From CAYZHV01 sp046541355 (lineage in GTDB: Bacteria > Spirochaetota > Spirochaetia > DSM-27196 > Alkalispirochaetaceae), in contig JBKHDM010000014.1 in the NCBI GenBank assembly GCA_046541355.1, positions 1 to 46,644 of the forward strand: DNA of 46,644 bases. Reading direction: 5' to 3'. Positions 1 through 9,808 of the stretch are shown here, piece after piece; the stretch's first letter is position 1; each line of letters begins with the position of its first letter. The notes under the pieces were generated by a model, which was not told the origin of the DNA, ran no database searches, and saw only the letters and a list, made by a program, of their open reading frames with translations. The position numbers were made by a program, and so were the translations under genes.

Positions 1-3
1 GAG

Positions 4-744
4 GTGAGTCTTTACCATCTAACGCGGGCAAATGAAAACTCGCTGTTCGTGCATCCCTTTAACGGGGAGCGGGCGACGTTCAAGCTTCTCAACGCCTCTA
101 AGGTACACGGCTACTACGGGCAGGAACCACGCGTTGAGTCCCTGACGATGTTCAGGAACCAGATGTACCGGAGAATAGAAGAGGACGTCCGGGACTGGAT
201 GGCCGAGAAACGGTTCATGCCGCGGTTCCTTTCAGGGGCGGGGGTGTTTCTTCTGACCTACCTTCTCCTGACTTTGGTAATCCGGGATCCCATCCCGATG
301 GTTGACGAACTGATCGGTGCCCTCCTTGCGGGCATCGGAACCTACGTAGCAATGGGAAAACGGGATTTGCGTTCCGAGGACGCCTCAAAGCGCCGTATCG
401 CCTTGAGAAGCAAAATAGACGCTGCGGTATTCTCCCAGAACAGTTTTGTTCAGGAGCTCGAACGCTCCCTGAAGCGTTACGACGACGCCGAGGGGGAGGA
501 GCTCCTCCGGAAGTTTCAGGCGGTTCGGGCGGAGCCGCTCTGGGCGGAACATGGAAGTGACGCGACCCGGTTCCTCGAGACCCTCGAGATCTTTCTGGAC
601 AACAAGAAAGTGAAGCAGCTTGTGCGCCGCGTTCAGAAGGGTGGCAGCGGCAAAGGCGTTCTCGAGTTCTCCCGAAAAAGCGGTTTAGACCTCCCTCTCG
701 TTCTGATATACCTCGAGCTGAAGCAGGAACTCGCCTCGGTATGA
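4..744 (+). CDS. Conserved membrane protein of unknown function
   Basis: A 246-residue protein read from a GTG only three bases from the window edge, so the true start may lie outside the window and the protein may be longer. Two hydrophobic stretches at about residues 76-93 and 100-117 form a helical hairpin; the charged 70-residue N-terminal part and the roughly 125-residue C-terminal part are soluble and rich in Lys, Arg and Glu. I recognise no enzyme motif. It converges on the UPF0164 gene with a 31-base gap and no clear terminator between them. Its codon use matches the neighbours and the frame is open throughout, so the gene is real; the function is not known to me. Confidence 0.75.
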   Translation: MSLYHLTRANENSLFVHPFNGERATFKLLNASKVHGYYGQEPRVESLTMFRNQMYRRIEEDVRDWMAEKRFMPRFLSGAGVFLLTYLLLTLVIRDPIPMVDELIGALLAGIGTYVAMGKRDLRSEDASKRRIALRSKIDAAVFSQNSFVQELERSLKRYDDAEGEELLRKFQAVRAEPLWAEHGSDATRFLETLEIFLDNKKVKQLVRRVQKGGSGKGVLEFSRKSGLDLPLVLIYLELKQELASV

Positions 745-775
745 CCGTGTAACCTTTCACAGTTGCGCGTTCGCC

Positions 776-2056
776 TTACTCGCCGCCCTCTTGTTCCTCA
801 TCCTCCTCGTCATCACCCGTCTCCGCGCCAATCTCCTCATCCCCGAGACGGATCTGCTCCATCTCCTGTTGGAGCGCCTGAGAGCGCAACGCGGTCTCGA
901 GGGTCTCCTCGGCGGGGTCGAAATCCGGGTCGAGCTCGAGAGCCTGCCGGGTCAGGGTGATCGTACGCTCGAGGTCTCCGGCGGCGTAGGCCACCAGGGA
1001 GTCGAGATAGAGATCCTCCACCTGCTCCGCTCGAGCAGCCCGTCCGCGATCCCCGAAGTTGAAACTCGCCTGAAGACTGAACCGGTCAAAGCTGCCGATC
1101 TGAGTGGTCATGTCGAGGGTATAGTTGATGTTGAGGGTTACGTCCTGAATGTCGACAATGCCGCCGAGGGTTATCCTCGGGTTGCCGCCGCGAATCAGCA
1201 GCCCCGTATGGGCGGAGAAAAAATCGGTCACCCGCACCGCGCTACCCGCCGCGACGCCAATCCCCTCGGCGGGGTCATCGGTGCCGAGGATAAAGGGGTA
1301 TATCAGCTCGGTGGAGATGATAAGCGGCCGCAGAGGTGAGTAGGAGAGTCCGGCTCGCGCCGAGCTGGGAAGGGGCTCGCCGTCAACGGGGGGGCCGAGG
1401 TTGTTTACCGTCACGGCGACCGAGACGTTTCGGTCTCGCGAGGCGTAGGGCTTCAAAAAGTCGAAGCGTGTAAGGGCGCCGAAGTCGGCCATGAACCCCG
1501 TCTGATTCTGATCCGGCCGGATCGGGTTGTTTCGATAGGCAACCTTAACGGTCGTTCCGAGGGCAACGCCGTAAAAATAGAAGCCGCTGAGGATATTGTA
1601 GCTCGTGTTCGCTCCAACCACGGTCTCCGTAAAGCGGATTGCCTGCTCCTGCACCCCGAAGGCGTCGTACTCGGTAAAGGGGACGTGGAGAAACTTGCCG
1701 CCCACGCCGATTCCGAAGTCGTCGTACCGGATAGTGTAGACCATGCCCTCCATACTCGCGTCGGCAATCAGATTGGTATGAAACAGAGAGAGCTCGGTGT
1801 AAGCGAGGGTGGAACTCGCCGCGGGATTTGCCTCGAAGTAACTTGAATCCCTCGAGACCGCAGCGTAGGCGGTCCCCATCCCCTCGTACTCCCCGCCCAT
1901 CGGTATCGTGAGGGTAGGAAAGGTCGTAAGGCCTGTGTTTTTTACTTCGAATGTGTCAAATAGACTGCTCCACCATGTGAGGTCCTCGGCGCTCTGGCTA
2001 TGGAGCGAAACGAGGGAGAGAAGACTCACAAGGAGCACAGCTGCTGCGCGGCGCAT
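776..2056 (-). CDS. UPF0164 family outer-membrane protein (FadL/PorV-like)
   Basis: A 426-residue exported protein. The chosen ATG (2056-2054) gives an n-region MRRAAA, a hydrophobic core and cleavage near LHSQSAED; an in-frame TTG at 2113 would add 19 non-signal residues. The mature part opens with a GMGTAYAA-like stretch and 'FEANPAAS', followed by many alternating beta segments, as in the UPF0164 proteins of treponemes, regarded as FadL-like outer-membrane barrels. The C-terminus adds one TPR-like helix pair (around 'DLERTITLTRQALELDPDFDPAEE') and a very acidic tail, which is unusual for a barrel and may face the periplasm. It is divergent from the secreted helical protein at 2181. Substrate is unknown. 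Family call fairly secure, start moderately so. Confidence 0.75.
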   Translation of the reverse strand: MRRAAAVLLVSLLSLVSLHSQSAEDLTWWSSLFDTFEVKNTGLTTFPTLTIPMGGEYEGMGTAYAAVSRDSSYFEANPAASSTLAYTELSLFHTNLIADASMEGMVYTIRYDDFGIGVGGKFLHVPFTEYDAFGVQEQAIRFTETVVGANTSYNILSGFYFYGVALGTTVKVAYRNNPIRPDQNQTGFMADFGALTRFDFLKPYASRDRNVSVAVTVNNLGPPVDGEPLPSSARAGLSYSPLRPLIISTELIYPFILGTDDPAEGIGVAAGSAVRVTDFFSAHTGLLIRGGNPRITLGGIVDIQDVTLNINYTLDMTTQIGSFDRFSLQASFNFGDRGRAARAEQVEDLYLDSLVAYAAGDLERTITLTRQALELDPDFDPAEETLETALRSQALQQEMEQIRLGDEEIGAETGDDEEDEEQEGGE

Positions 2057-2180
2057 TTCTGCTAAAGAAGAATATCCCAGAACTCCCTCTTTATCTACAC
2101 CGCCACCTTTCAACGGTTGACCTGAAACGGCCGATTATTGAATAGTGAAGCCGGGTCGGCAGATAAGTGCTAACGCTGCA

Positions 2181-5100
2181 ATGAAAAAGCGCGTCCAATC
2201 CGGAGCGGGGATCTGTCTCATCGTCTTTTTCGCCCTTTTGGGCGTCTCGCAACCGGTCTACGCCGCGGGCCGGCAGGAGGACCCTATACGCCGGGCGGAA
2301 GAGCTTATCGAGGACAACCGGCTCAATGAGGCGATCCTGATTATCGAGGAGACTATACGCCAGGAGCCTGAACGGATACACGAGGCCGAAGACCTGCTCA
2401 GGGAGATCCGACGCCGCCGGGGCAGCTACAACGAGCTTTTCCAACAGCTCATCTCCCATCTCATCGACAATCCCCAGGATATTGAGACAACCCTCGACAT
2501 CATAGATCGGATGGAGAGCCTCGACGAGGCGCCCAACCCCCGAACCCAGGAGCAGGTTGCCCAGGCACGCTTTATCGCCCAGCTCGCCTTTGACCGGGAC
2601 CGGGTTGAACGGGCGATGAACGAGGCGCGCCGGGCGCTCGAGGAGGACCGCTATCTCGACGCCGTGGCCATCTATCTCGAGCTCGAGGAGGTACAGCTCG
2701 ATACCTTTGAAGCGCGTAGATACAGCGATATCTTCCGCAACAGCGTAGAAGAGGCGGCGTCCGAGGCGTATGAGGCTGTGGCCGGCTTCAGGGAGATAGC
2801 CGGAACAGTCTCCGAGGCCTCCACAACGCTTCTCGCCGCCCTGGAAAACCGCGACAGCCCTCGAGAGCCGGGCCCCTTTCCCCTCGATCCGCTGATCTCC
2901 TCCCTCACCGAGGTTAGTTCCTACTCCACGCAGCTCGCCGAGGCGGCTCAGTCGATTGAGGAGCAGCGGGAGCAGGTGCGTCTTGAGTTTCCCGACGATC
3001 CGGTGGACTGGTACCTCGTCTTCCAGGACCAACTGATGCGTGGTAGAAGCGAGTTTCGGGAAGAGGAGGGGCTGCTGCCGGCGATTCGCGGCTTTTCCGT
3101 CCAAGAGGTGGAGCGTTCCGCCACGGTTGCCGAGGCTGCGGGGCGGGAGCTTCTCGAGGAGGCGGTCGCGGAGTTTGAGGCAGGGGAGTATGAGCAGGCC
3201 GCCGAGAGCTTTCCCGCCATCTCTCCCTACTTTGGTCTGCTCAGCCGTCTCATCGCGGCGAGGGAGGAGCGCTACGAGGCGCAGATCACCGTCGCCGAGG
3301 CGTCCGCCTCCTTCTCACCGGAGAGTCTCGACCGCTATCTCGAGGCGTACCTGCAGGAGCTCTCCGCCGAGTTCTCCTCCGAGGTCGCCAGGGTGAGCGA
3401 GCGAGCTCAGGTGGACCAGGGGTCTGTTCCGACAACTGTAGCCGGCCTCGAGGAACGAAAGGAGGAGCTCCGGGCTGAGGTCGACGCGATAAGCCTCATC
3501 GAGGGGGAGTGGGGGGCAGAAGTTGCGGCGGTCCAGGCTCAGCTCGAGGAGCTATCCCTGCCCCCGAGGGCTTCCCTAGCCGCGGAGGCTGTAAGCAGCC
3601 GGATCTCCGCTCGACGCGGCGCCTTCGAGGAGGGGGAGGTCCGGGTCAGCTCGGCGCTTCTCGACCGCAACGCAGAGAGCCTCGTCTCCGAGAGGCGGGA
3701 GATCGAGGAGGAGCTTCCACGGCTCGCCGAGTTGGTCGAGGGGAGCGAGGAGCAGCTCGAGGAGCTCGAGGAGGGGGAGGATGTAACCATTTCCCGCTTC
3801 CCCGACCAGGCTCTCGAGGGGTACCTGGAGCTCAATAACCGCAATGACGAGATAATTGTCCAGGTCACCGCCCTTCTTGCACGTTTCGAGGAGGAGCGCG
3901 AATACATCCGGGAAGCCGACGCGGTGGTCGACCAGCTCGAGGAGCTTCGCTCTCTCCTCGATGAGGTCGACGCCCTCTCAGGAACCCTCGCGACCAGAAT
4001 CGAGGAGATGGAGACGCAGATCGCCGAGGCGCAGGAGCTCCGGGAGGAGGGAGACGAACTGGTCGCGGAGACCAGGGCAGCCCTCTCCGCTCTCCAGGTC
4101 CAGACCGCCCGGAACCTCTGGGAAGAGGCTCGGGACGCCTACTACGACTCCCTGTCGGTACAGGAGGACGAGGCGTTCCGGGAGGAGGTCGACCAGATTG
4201 TTATTGCCCTCGGTAACGATATCCAGCAGGCGCAGAACGAGCTCATCGTGGCGGAGGTTCGGGAGCTGATCACCGAGGCCGACGATCTTTACAGCCAGGA
4301 CGAGTTCGGTGGCGCGAGGGACGCCCTGGTAGAGGCGGAGCAACTCTGGGGGGAGGTTTACGTTGACCCGAACACCGAGGTGCAGCGGCTGTTGGGCCTG
4401 GTAAACGCCGCCTTGAGTGTCCAGGAGGGGCGGGAGCTCACCGAGACAGACCCGCTCTTTCCGGTTCTCGGAAACTACCTCAACCTCGCTCAGCAGGATT
4501 TCCGCCAGGGTAGAGCGTTATTCAGCGCCGGAGAGGAGAACGAGGGCGAACGACTCCTCAACCGGGCAATCGATAATCTGAGAAACATTCGCGCTGTGAG
4601 GCCCCTCAACTGGAACGCCCGGATTCTCGAACTCCGGATCCTGCAGATAACCGCGGAGGATAACTTTCCCCAGGTCTTCGAGGCGCGCTACGAGGACGCG
4701 GTGGACCGCCTCGATGAGGGCGATACCCTGGCGGTCTACGGCGAGCTTGAGGCGCTCGCAGAGATAAATCCCGATTATCCGGGATTGCAACAGCAGCTCG
4801 TGGACCTGGAGATAGAGCTCGGCCTTCGGGAAAACCCCGTCGACCAGGCGCGGGTCGCCGAGTCAAACCAGCTTCTCTCCCAGGCGCGGAACCTCGCCAA
4901 CACCGGCAACCGGGATCAGGCGGTTGTGGCGGTGAGCCTTCTCGAGGAGGCGGTGGAGCTTAACCCGGATAACCAGCAGGCGCAGTTCCTCATGGACCAG
5001 CTCAGAATCCGCCTCGGGGGTCAGGCGACAGTCGCCCTCGACAGCGCCGACGAGCAGCAGTATCGCCTCGCAGAGACCCTCTTTGCTCAGGGTCAGATCG

Positions 5101-5207
5101 CTCGCGCCTTTACTATCGTGGAACGGCTCCTTGCGGAGCCGCAGAACCAGGGGTATCCTCCGCTGATCGAACTGAGAAGGAGAATAGCGCTACGCCTCGG
5201 GATTTAA
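2181..5207 (+). CDS. Large secreted helical/TPR-type protein
   Basis: About 1008 residues. The ATG at 2181 begins a clean signal peptide (MKKR, hydrophobic core, cleavage near VYA-AG); a GTG at 2145 would place 12 extra residues before it, and neither start has a strong ribosome site. The rest is almost entirely helical and rich in Glu, Arg, Ala and Leu, with TPR-like repeats near the N-terminus ('AEELIEDNRLNEAILIIEE'), in the middle and at the C-terminus ('LLEEAVELNPDNQQAQFL'), joined by long coiled-coil-like stretches. It is probably a periplasmic scaffold. The stop overlaps the start of the giant sensor phosphatase by one base (TAATG), so the two are likely translated together and may act together. 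No enzymatic motif was seen. Exact family unknown. Confidence 0.75.
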   Translation: MKKRVQSGAGICLIVFFALLGVSQPVYAAGRQEDPIRRAEELIEDNRLNEAILIIEETIRQEPERIHEAEDLLREIRRRRGSYNELFQQLISHLIDNPQDIETTLDIIDRMESLDEAPNPRTQEQVAQARFIAQLAFDRDRVERAMNEARRALEEDRYLDAVAIYLELEEVQLDTFEARRYSDIFRNSVEEAASEAYEAVAGFREIAGTVSEASTTLLAALENRDSPREPGPFPLDPLISSLTEVSSYSTQLAEAAQSIEEQREQVRLEFPDDPVDWYLVFQDQLMRGRSEFREEEGLLPAIRGFSVQEVERSATVAEAAGRELLEEAVAEFEAGEYEQAAESFPAISPYFGLLSRLIAAREERYEAQITVAEASASFSPESLDRYLEAYLQELSAEFSSEVARVSERAQVDQGSVPTTVAGLEERKEELRAEVDAISLIEGEWGAEVAAVQAQLEELSLPPRASLAAEAVSSRISARRGAFEEGEVRVSSALLDRNAESLVSERREIEEELPRLAELVEGSEEQLEELEEGEDVTISRFPDQALEGYLELNNRNDEIIVQVTALLARFEEEREYIREADAVVDQLEELRSLLDEVDALSGTLATRIEEMETQIAEAQELREEGDELVAETRAALSALQVQTARNLWEEARDAYYDSLSVQEDEAFREEVDQIVIALGNDIQQAQNELIVAEVRELITEADDLYSQDEFGGARDALVEAEQLWGEVYVDPNTEVQRLLGLVNAALSVQEGRELTETDPLFPVLGNYLNLAQQDFRQGRALFSAGEENEGERLLNRAIDNLRNIRAVRPLNWNARILELRILQITAEDNFPQVFEARYEDAVDRLDEGDTLAVYGELEALAEINPDYPGLQQQLVDLEIELGLRENPVDQARVAESNQLLSQARNLANTGNRDQAVVAVSLLEEAVELNPDNQQAQFLMDQLRIRLGGQATVALDSADEQQYRLAETLFAQGQIARAFTIVERLLAEPQNQGYPPLIELRRRIALRLGI

Positions 5208-8200
5208 TGGACCGCCTAAGAGTATGCTTGTTCGTCCTTCTCACGCTCCTCGCCTCAACCCTTCCTGCCCAAGCGCCGTTTTTTGAGCTGCCTCGCAGCG
5301 AGATTCCCGCGGACGCCCGCTTCCCTGAGCTTCTTTCCGACGGATCGCGGCTCATCCTGATCTATCAGGATGTCCGGGAAGCCGGAGATGTCCGGGAGGT
5401 GTTTCTCACGGCCCGGACAAGTGAAACCGGGGAACGTTTCTCGCAGCCCTTCGAGGTGGCTGGTCCCTTCGAGGTTGAGGCCGAAGGTATCATACCGCTT
5501 CTGTACACCGCCGTACTCTCCTCAGCCGGGGACATCTACGTCGCCGTCGTCGCCTCCCCCCAGACTACCCACATCTATCGTGCCCCGGCGGGGTCCCGGG
5601 AGTTTTCCCGAGTCGCCACGATCGACACGGAGGTGACAAACGTCGCCCCCCGGATAGTGGAGACCGGGGCGGGCTCCTTTCTGCTCTTTGTTAACCAGAA
5701 TGTCGGTGTAACCCAGGCAATTCTTGTAAGCCGCTCGGAGGACGGCAGTGACTGGACACCCCTCGAGCGCCTCGAGGAGGATGAGGAGATCGGTCTCACC
5801 TTCTTGCCCTCCCACACCACCCTGGGAGAGCGGGAGTTTGTCGTCTTTCAGGGGTTAAACCTCGAGGCCCGGGCGACCTATCAGCTCTACCTCAAGTGGA
5901 GCGAAGACGACGGGCGCAGCTGGTCCGAGCCGGTGCGGCTGACAACCTTTACCGACCTCACCGAGACCGACGACCCGGACATCTACGATAACCAACGCCC
6001 CTTTCTGGAGGTCTCTCCCGACGGTCGGCTCGCGCTGACCTGGGAGCGTCGTTTCGAGGGCGGCAACCGCCAGATATACTACGCGGAGTACGACGAGGAG
6101 GGTGAGCCCCGGGGCGCCCGGGACGAGGTGACCAACAGAATCGAGAGTGCCAACTTCCCGAAGATCCTCCCCTTCGAAGGGGAGGTCTACCTGCTCTGGT
6201 TTACCAATCCCGGCGGTCGCAGCCGGGTGATACTCGCCCGGAGAGAGGGGATCCGGTGGGAGCGTCGCACACTCTCCGAGGACGGGGCGGAAGCGACTTT
6301 TCCCGCCGCCTCGGTTCACCGGGATCGCCTCCACCTGCTCTGGCAGGAGGGAGAAGCGCAAGGAAGCAGCCTCACCTATCTCGAGCCGGACCAGCGTGTC
6401 GCCCCCCCGAGACTGGGGGGGCAGAACTTCCTCGCCGGCGCACGGTCGTCCGAGCAGCGCGCTGTGGTCTCCATAACCGATCCGGTCGACCCCTCGGGTA
6501 TCCGGGGTTACAGCTTCAACTGGAGTCAGGACCCAGACGCTCCGGTTGATCGAGAGGTGGACCAGCTTGTTCCAAACCGACAGGTCGTTGTGACCGCCGA
6601 TGAGGATGGTCCCTGGTATCTCAGGGTCAGGACGACGGATTTCGCCGGCAACTGGTCCGAGCCTGCGACGATCTCCTACATTCTCGACACCACTCCTCCC
6701 TCACCGGTAACCTTTCCCCGACCTCCCGTCGACGAGGACGGGTATCTTGTTTCCAATACCTTCGATCTGAGCTGGGACCCACCTCCCGAACAGGACGTCG
6801 CAGGCTACACAACCAGGGTGAGCTTTGTCAGCGACGCTCCCCGGCAGGTGGAGGAGGATCAGCTCGATCTGCCCGCTCCCTCCCCGCCGATCGACACAAC
6901 TGTTGCCCGGGTGACCCGCCGGAACCTGGACGACGGCGTCTGGGCTCTCACGGTAGCGCCGGTGGACACCGTAGGCAACGTCGGCGAGGCGAGGACACTC
7001 CTGTTCCGGCTCAACAAATACGTTCCGGAGACCCTGGTCTTCTCGGTCAACGTTGCTCAGGACCGCCTCGGCCGCTACAGCCTCGAGGTTCTCGGCCGCG
7101 GATTTACCGCCAACGGTACAATCAACGAGGTGCTCCTCGACGAGGACGGGTCGGAGCCGTATCAGTACACCTTTGCTCCCGGCGAGAGCGGTTTTGAGGT
7201 TGTCGACAACAGGACCATCGCCGGGCCGATGGTTGAGCGTATCCCGACCGGGGAGTACCGACTCGGACTGCGCCATCCGGAGCGGGGACTCTACTTTGCG
7301 CCCCAACGCCTCGCCTTCGAGGCAACGGGTATCATCAAGTTCGGTGACTACACCGTGCGCTACGCGCCAACCTACGAAGTCGGGGAGCGGGGACGTTTCA
7401 TCCTGACCGGAAACGCCCTCGCCTTCTGGACTGTCGTTGTAACGGCGGTGGCGACGATAGTTTTCTCATCACTCCGGATCGCCGCGATTACGCGGGAAGG
7501 AATCGTACTGCGCCGGGAGGCGCAGGCACTCATAACGGGGGACCACGTGGACGAGAAATCAAAAAAGGAGCGAGCGCAGCAGCTTCGGGTAAAAGGATTC
7601 GGCCTGAGGGTCAAGTTTGCCTTCTTTGTTGTGCTCCTTGTCATCAGCGTTGTCGTCCTGGTGGCGGTCTTTCTCGGCCGCTCGGTGCTTGAGCGTCAGG
7701 AGCGCATCCTCACAAGCGGACTACAGGAGCGGGTGGAGGTTCTCGTCCAGGGCGTTTCCACAAGCGCGCAGCAGTTTCTCGAGAACCCCCAGGAGAACAC
7801 CGGGGAGCTCCAGGCACTTCCGAACCAGAGCGAGGCGATGCCCGAGGCTCGTTTTATCACCATTACCGGGCTCGATCAGCAAAACGAGGAAATTGACGTA
7901 GTCTACGGTACCAACGACCCGCTGCTCCTGAATCCCGACACCGAGAGGGAGGAGCTCCCGGATCAGGAGCGCTCCCTGAATACCGATGAGTTCATCTCCG
8001 GGGTTTCCCGCATCGAGGATCCTCTGAGCGAGACCCTCGATGAGCTCAGGGAGCAACTAAACGCCGAGGCGATCGAGGAGGTTGGAGAGATTCCCGCCCA
8101 GATCGAGGAGGTGAACCAGCAGACCCAGAGACTCATCCAGGAGGCGGTGCAGGAGGGGGTCGAAGTAGACGAGGCGGCCGCGGAGCAGCTCGACCAGGTC

Positions 8201-9808
8201 AGGATCGACCTGGAGAACCGCGCCCGGAGCGCCCTCAACGAGATCGCCGGTGAGACCCGCAGCTCCCCTCCGTTCAACCCCGAGGAGCTCGATGTCGAAA
8301 ATACCGATTACACCTTCTACCGTCCGATCCTCTTTATTCCTCCGGGTAGCGAGGCGGGGTTCGAGGAGTTCTACCGGGGCACCGTGCGCATCGGGATCTC
8401 CACCCAGCTTATTCTCCAGGAGATCGCCGATACAAGACGGGACCTCATCATCACAACCAGCATTATCGCCGTCCTCGCGGTGGTCGCGGGGGTTGCTGGA
8501 GCGTTTCTCCTGGCTACTATCGTCGTAAATCCGATTCGCCGCCTCGTGGCGGGAGTTGAGACAATCAGGGATACCGAGGACAAGGCGCAGCTGAAGGGCC
8601 ACATCATCGACATCCGATCCCGGGACGAGCTTTCCCTCCTCGCAGAGGCGGTCAACACGATGACCGCGGGGCTTGTAAAGGCGGCTGAGGCAAACAAGGA
8701 CCTTATCGTCGGTAAGAACACCCAGAAGATGTTTATTCCCCTCGAGAAAAAGGAGGGGCGAAAGCTCACTACCGGGAGCGTCGAAAACGATCACATCGAG
8801 ATGTACGGCTACTACGAGGGAGCAAAGGGTGTTTCCGGGGATTACTTCGCCTACGAGCCTCTCCAGGGCGGGCGCTACTACGCGGTAATCAAGTGTGACG
8901 TAGCGGGTAAGGGAGTGCCCGCGGCGCTCATCATGGTTCAGGTCGCGACAATCTTTCTCAACTACTTCAAGAGCTGGACGATGGAACGTTCCGGACTGAA
9001 GCTCGAGCAGCTTGTATCAACCATTAACGATCTTGTTGCGGAGCGGGAGTTCCAGGGACGGTTCGCCGCCTTTACGATCGGGATCATCGACGTGGAGAAG
9101 GGGGCGTGCTACCTGTCCAACGCCGGGGACAACCAGATCCACATCTACCGAAAGGGGGAGAACCGGGTCGTCCAGGAGTCTCTCGCCAGTACCCCCGCGG
9201 CGGGGGTCTTCCCCTCGGATATGGCGCCCAACGGCTTTCCTCAGGAGATGCGGGTTCTCAAAGCCGGGGATATTTTTCTTCTCTTTACCGACGGTCTCGA
9301 AGAGGCGAAGCGACTCGTCCGGGACGCCTCCTACGCCCCCCTGGCGGCGGATGAGGATTCCCAGGAGGAGAACAAGGACCCCCGGTTCGAGGGGCTGCAG
9401 ATCGAGGACGGCATCTGGAAGGAGGAGGTTACAAACCCGCGGATCCACCAGATCGCCGAGGCGGTCCAGAATCGCACCGTTTTTCTCCTTACCAAGGCGC
9501 TGAGCCCGGAGGGGGAGCTCGCTTTTGATTTCTCAAGCTGCAGTGTAAATGCCGAGGACACGGTCCTCGCGATCGTCTCGGTGGAGAAGGTGTTCCGTCT
9601 CATTCCCGATCCCAAGGCGGGACCGGATGACCGGGTCCAGGTTGACAAAAAGATCGACGAGTTTCTCAAAAAGCACTTTCCCGCCTACGACCGGTACTTC
9701 CATCACCCCCTCGAGGAGAATGAGCAGTCGGAGTACCGGGTCTTCAGCCATCTCAAGGAGGACGAGCAGTATGACGACCTCACCATACTCGCCATCAGAA
9801 AGAAGTAA
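5207..9808 (+). CDS. Giant membrane sensor with HAMP and PP2C/SpoIIE-type phosphatase
   Basis: 1533 residues. A signal peptide (1-23) leads to a periplasmic region of about 700 residues with Asp-box/BNR motifs (SEDDGRSW), then fibronectin- and IPT-like beta domains. Transmembrane segments lie at about 735-757, 803-825 and 1079-1103. A second extracytoplasmic domain with a coiled coil spans about 826-1078. HAMP follows (about 1104-1160), then a PP2C domain. The metal-binding Asp residues are present: D1212 (GDY), D1231 (CDVAGKG), D1362 (TDGLEEA) and D1523/D1524 (YDDLT). It should dephosphorylate a Ser/Thr-phosphorylated partner, typically a STAS anti-anti-sigma factor, in response to an envelope signal; no STAS or RsbW-like gene lies in this window. 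It is coupled to the upstream scaffold and overlaps the next gene by 38 bases. Confidence 0.88.
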   Translation: MDRLRVCLFVLLTLLASTLPAQAPFFELPRSEIPADARFPELLSDGSRLILIYQDVREAGDVREVFLTARTSETGERFSQPFEVAGPFEVEAEGIIPLLYTAVLSSAGDIYVAVVASPQTTHIYRAPAGSREFSRVATIDTEVTNVAPRIVETGAGSFLLFVNQNVGVTQAILVSRSEDGSDWTPLERLEEDEEIGLTFLPSHTTLGEREFVVFQGLNLEARATYQLYLKWSEDDGRSWSEPVRLTTFTDLTETDDPDIYDNQRPFLEVSPDGRLALTWERRFEGGNRQIYYAEYDEEGEPRGARDEVTNRIESANFPKILPFEGEVYLLWFTNPGGRSRVILARREGIRWERRTLSEDGAEATFPAASVHRDRLHLLWQEGEAQGSSLTYLEPDQRVAPPRLGGQNFLAGARSSEQRAVVSITDPVDPSGIRGYSFNWSQDPDAPVDREVDQLVPNRQVVVTADEDGPWYLRVRTTDFAGNWSEPATISYILDTTPPSPVTFPRPPVDEDGYLVSNTFDLSWDPPPEQDVAGYTTRVSFVSDAPRQVEEDQLDLPAPSPPIDTTVARVTRRNLDDGVWALTVAPVDTVGNVGEARTLLFRLNKYVPETLVFSVNVAQDRLGRYSLEVLGRGFTANGTINEVLLDEDGSEPYQYTFAPGESGFEVVDNRTIAGPMVERIPTGEYRLGLRHPERGLYFAPQRLAFEATGIIKFGDYTVRYAPTYEVGERGRFILTGNALAFWTVVVTAVATIVFSSLRIAAITREGIVLRREAQALITGDHVDEKSKKERAQQLRVKGFGLRVKFAFFVVLLVISVVVLVAVFLGRSVLERQERILTSGLQERVEVLVQGVSTSAQQFLENPQENTGELQALPNQSEAMPEARFITITGLDQQNEEIDVVYGTNDPLLLNPDTEREELPDQERSLNTDEFISGVSRIEDPLSETLDELREQLNAEAIEEVGEIPAQIEEVNQQTQRLIQEAVQEGVEVDEAAAEQLDQVRIDLENRARSALNEIAGETRSSPPFNPEELDVENTDYTFYRPILFIPPGSEAGFEEFYRGTVRIGISTQLILQEIADTRRDLIITTSIIAVLAVVAGVAGAFLLATIVVNPIRRLVAGVETIRDTEDKAQLKGHIIDIRSRDELSLLAEAVNTMTAGLVKAAEANKDLIVGKNTQKMFIPLEKKEGRKLTTGSVENDHIEMYGYYEGAKGVSGDYFAYEPLQGGRYYAVIKCDVAGKGVPAALIMVQVATIFLNYFKSWTMERSGLKLEQLVSTINDLVAEREFQGRFAAFTIGIIDVEKGACYLSNAGDNQIHIYRKGENRVVQESLASTPAAGVFPSDMAPNGFPQEMRVLKAGDIFLLFTDGLEEAKRLVRDASYAPLAADEDSQEENKDPRFEGLQIEDGIWKEEVTNPRIHQIAEAVQNRTVFLLTKALSPEGELAFDFSSCSVNAEDTVLAIVSVEKVFRLIPDPKAGPDDRVQVDKKIDEFLKKHFPAYDRYFHHPLEENEQSEYRVFSHLKEDEQYDDLTILAIRKK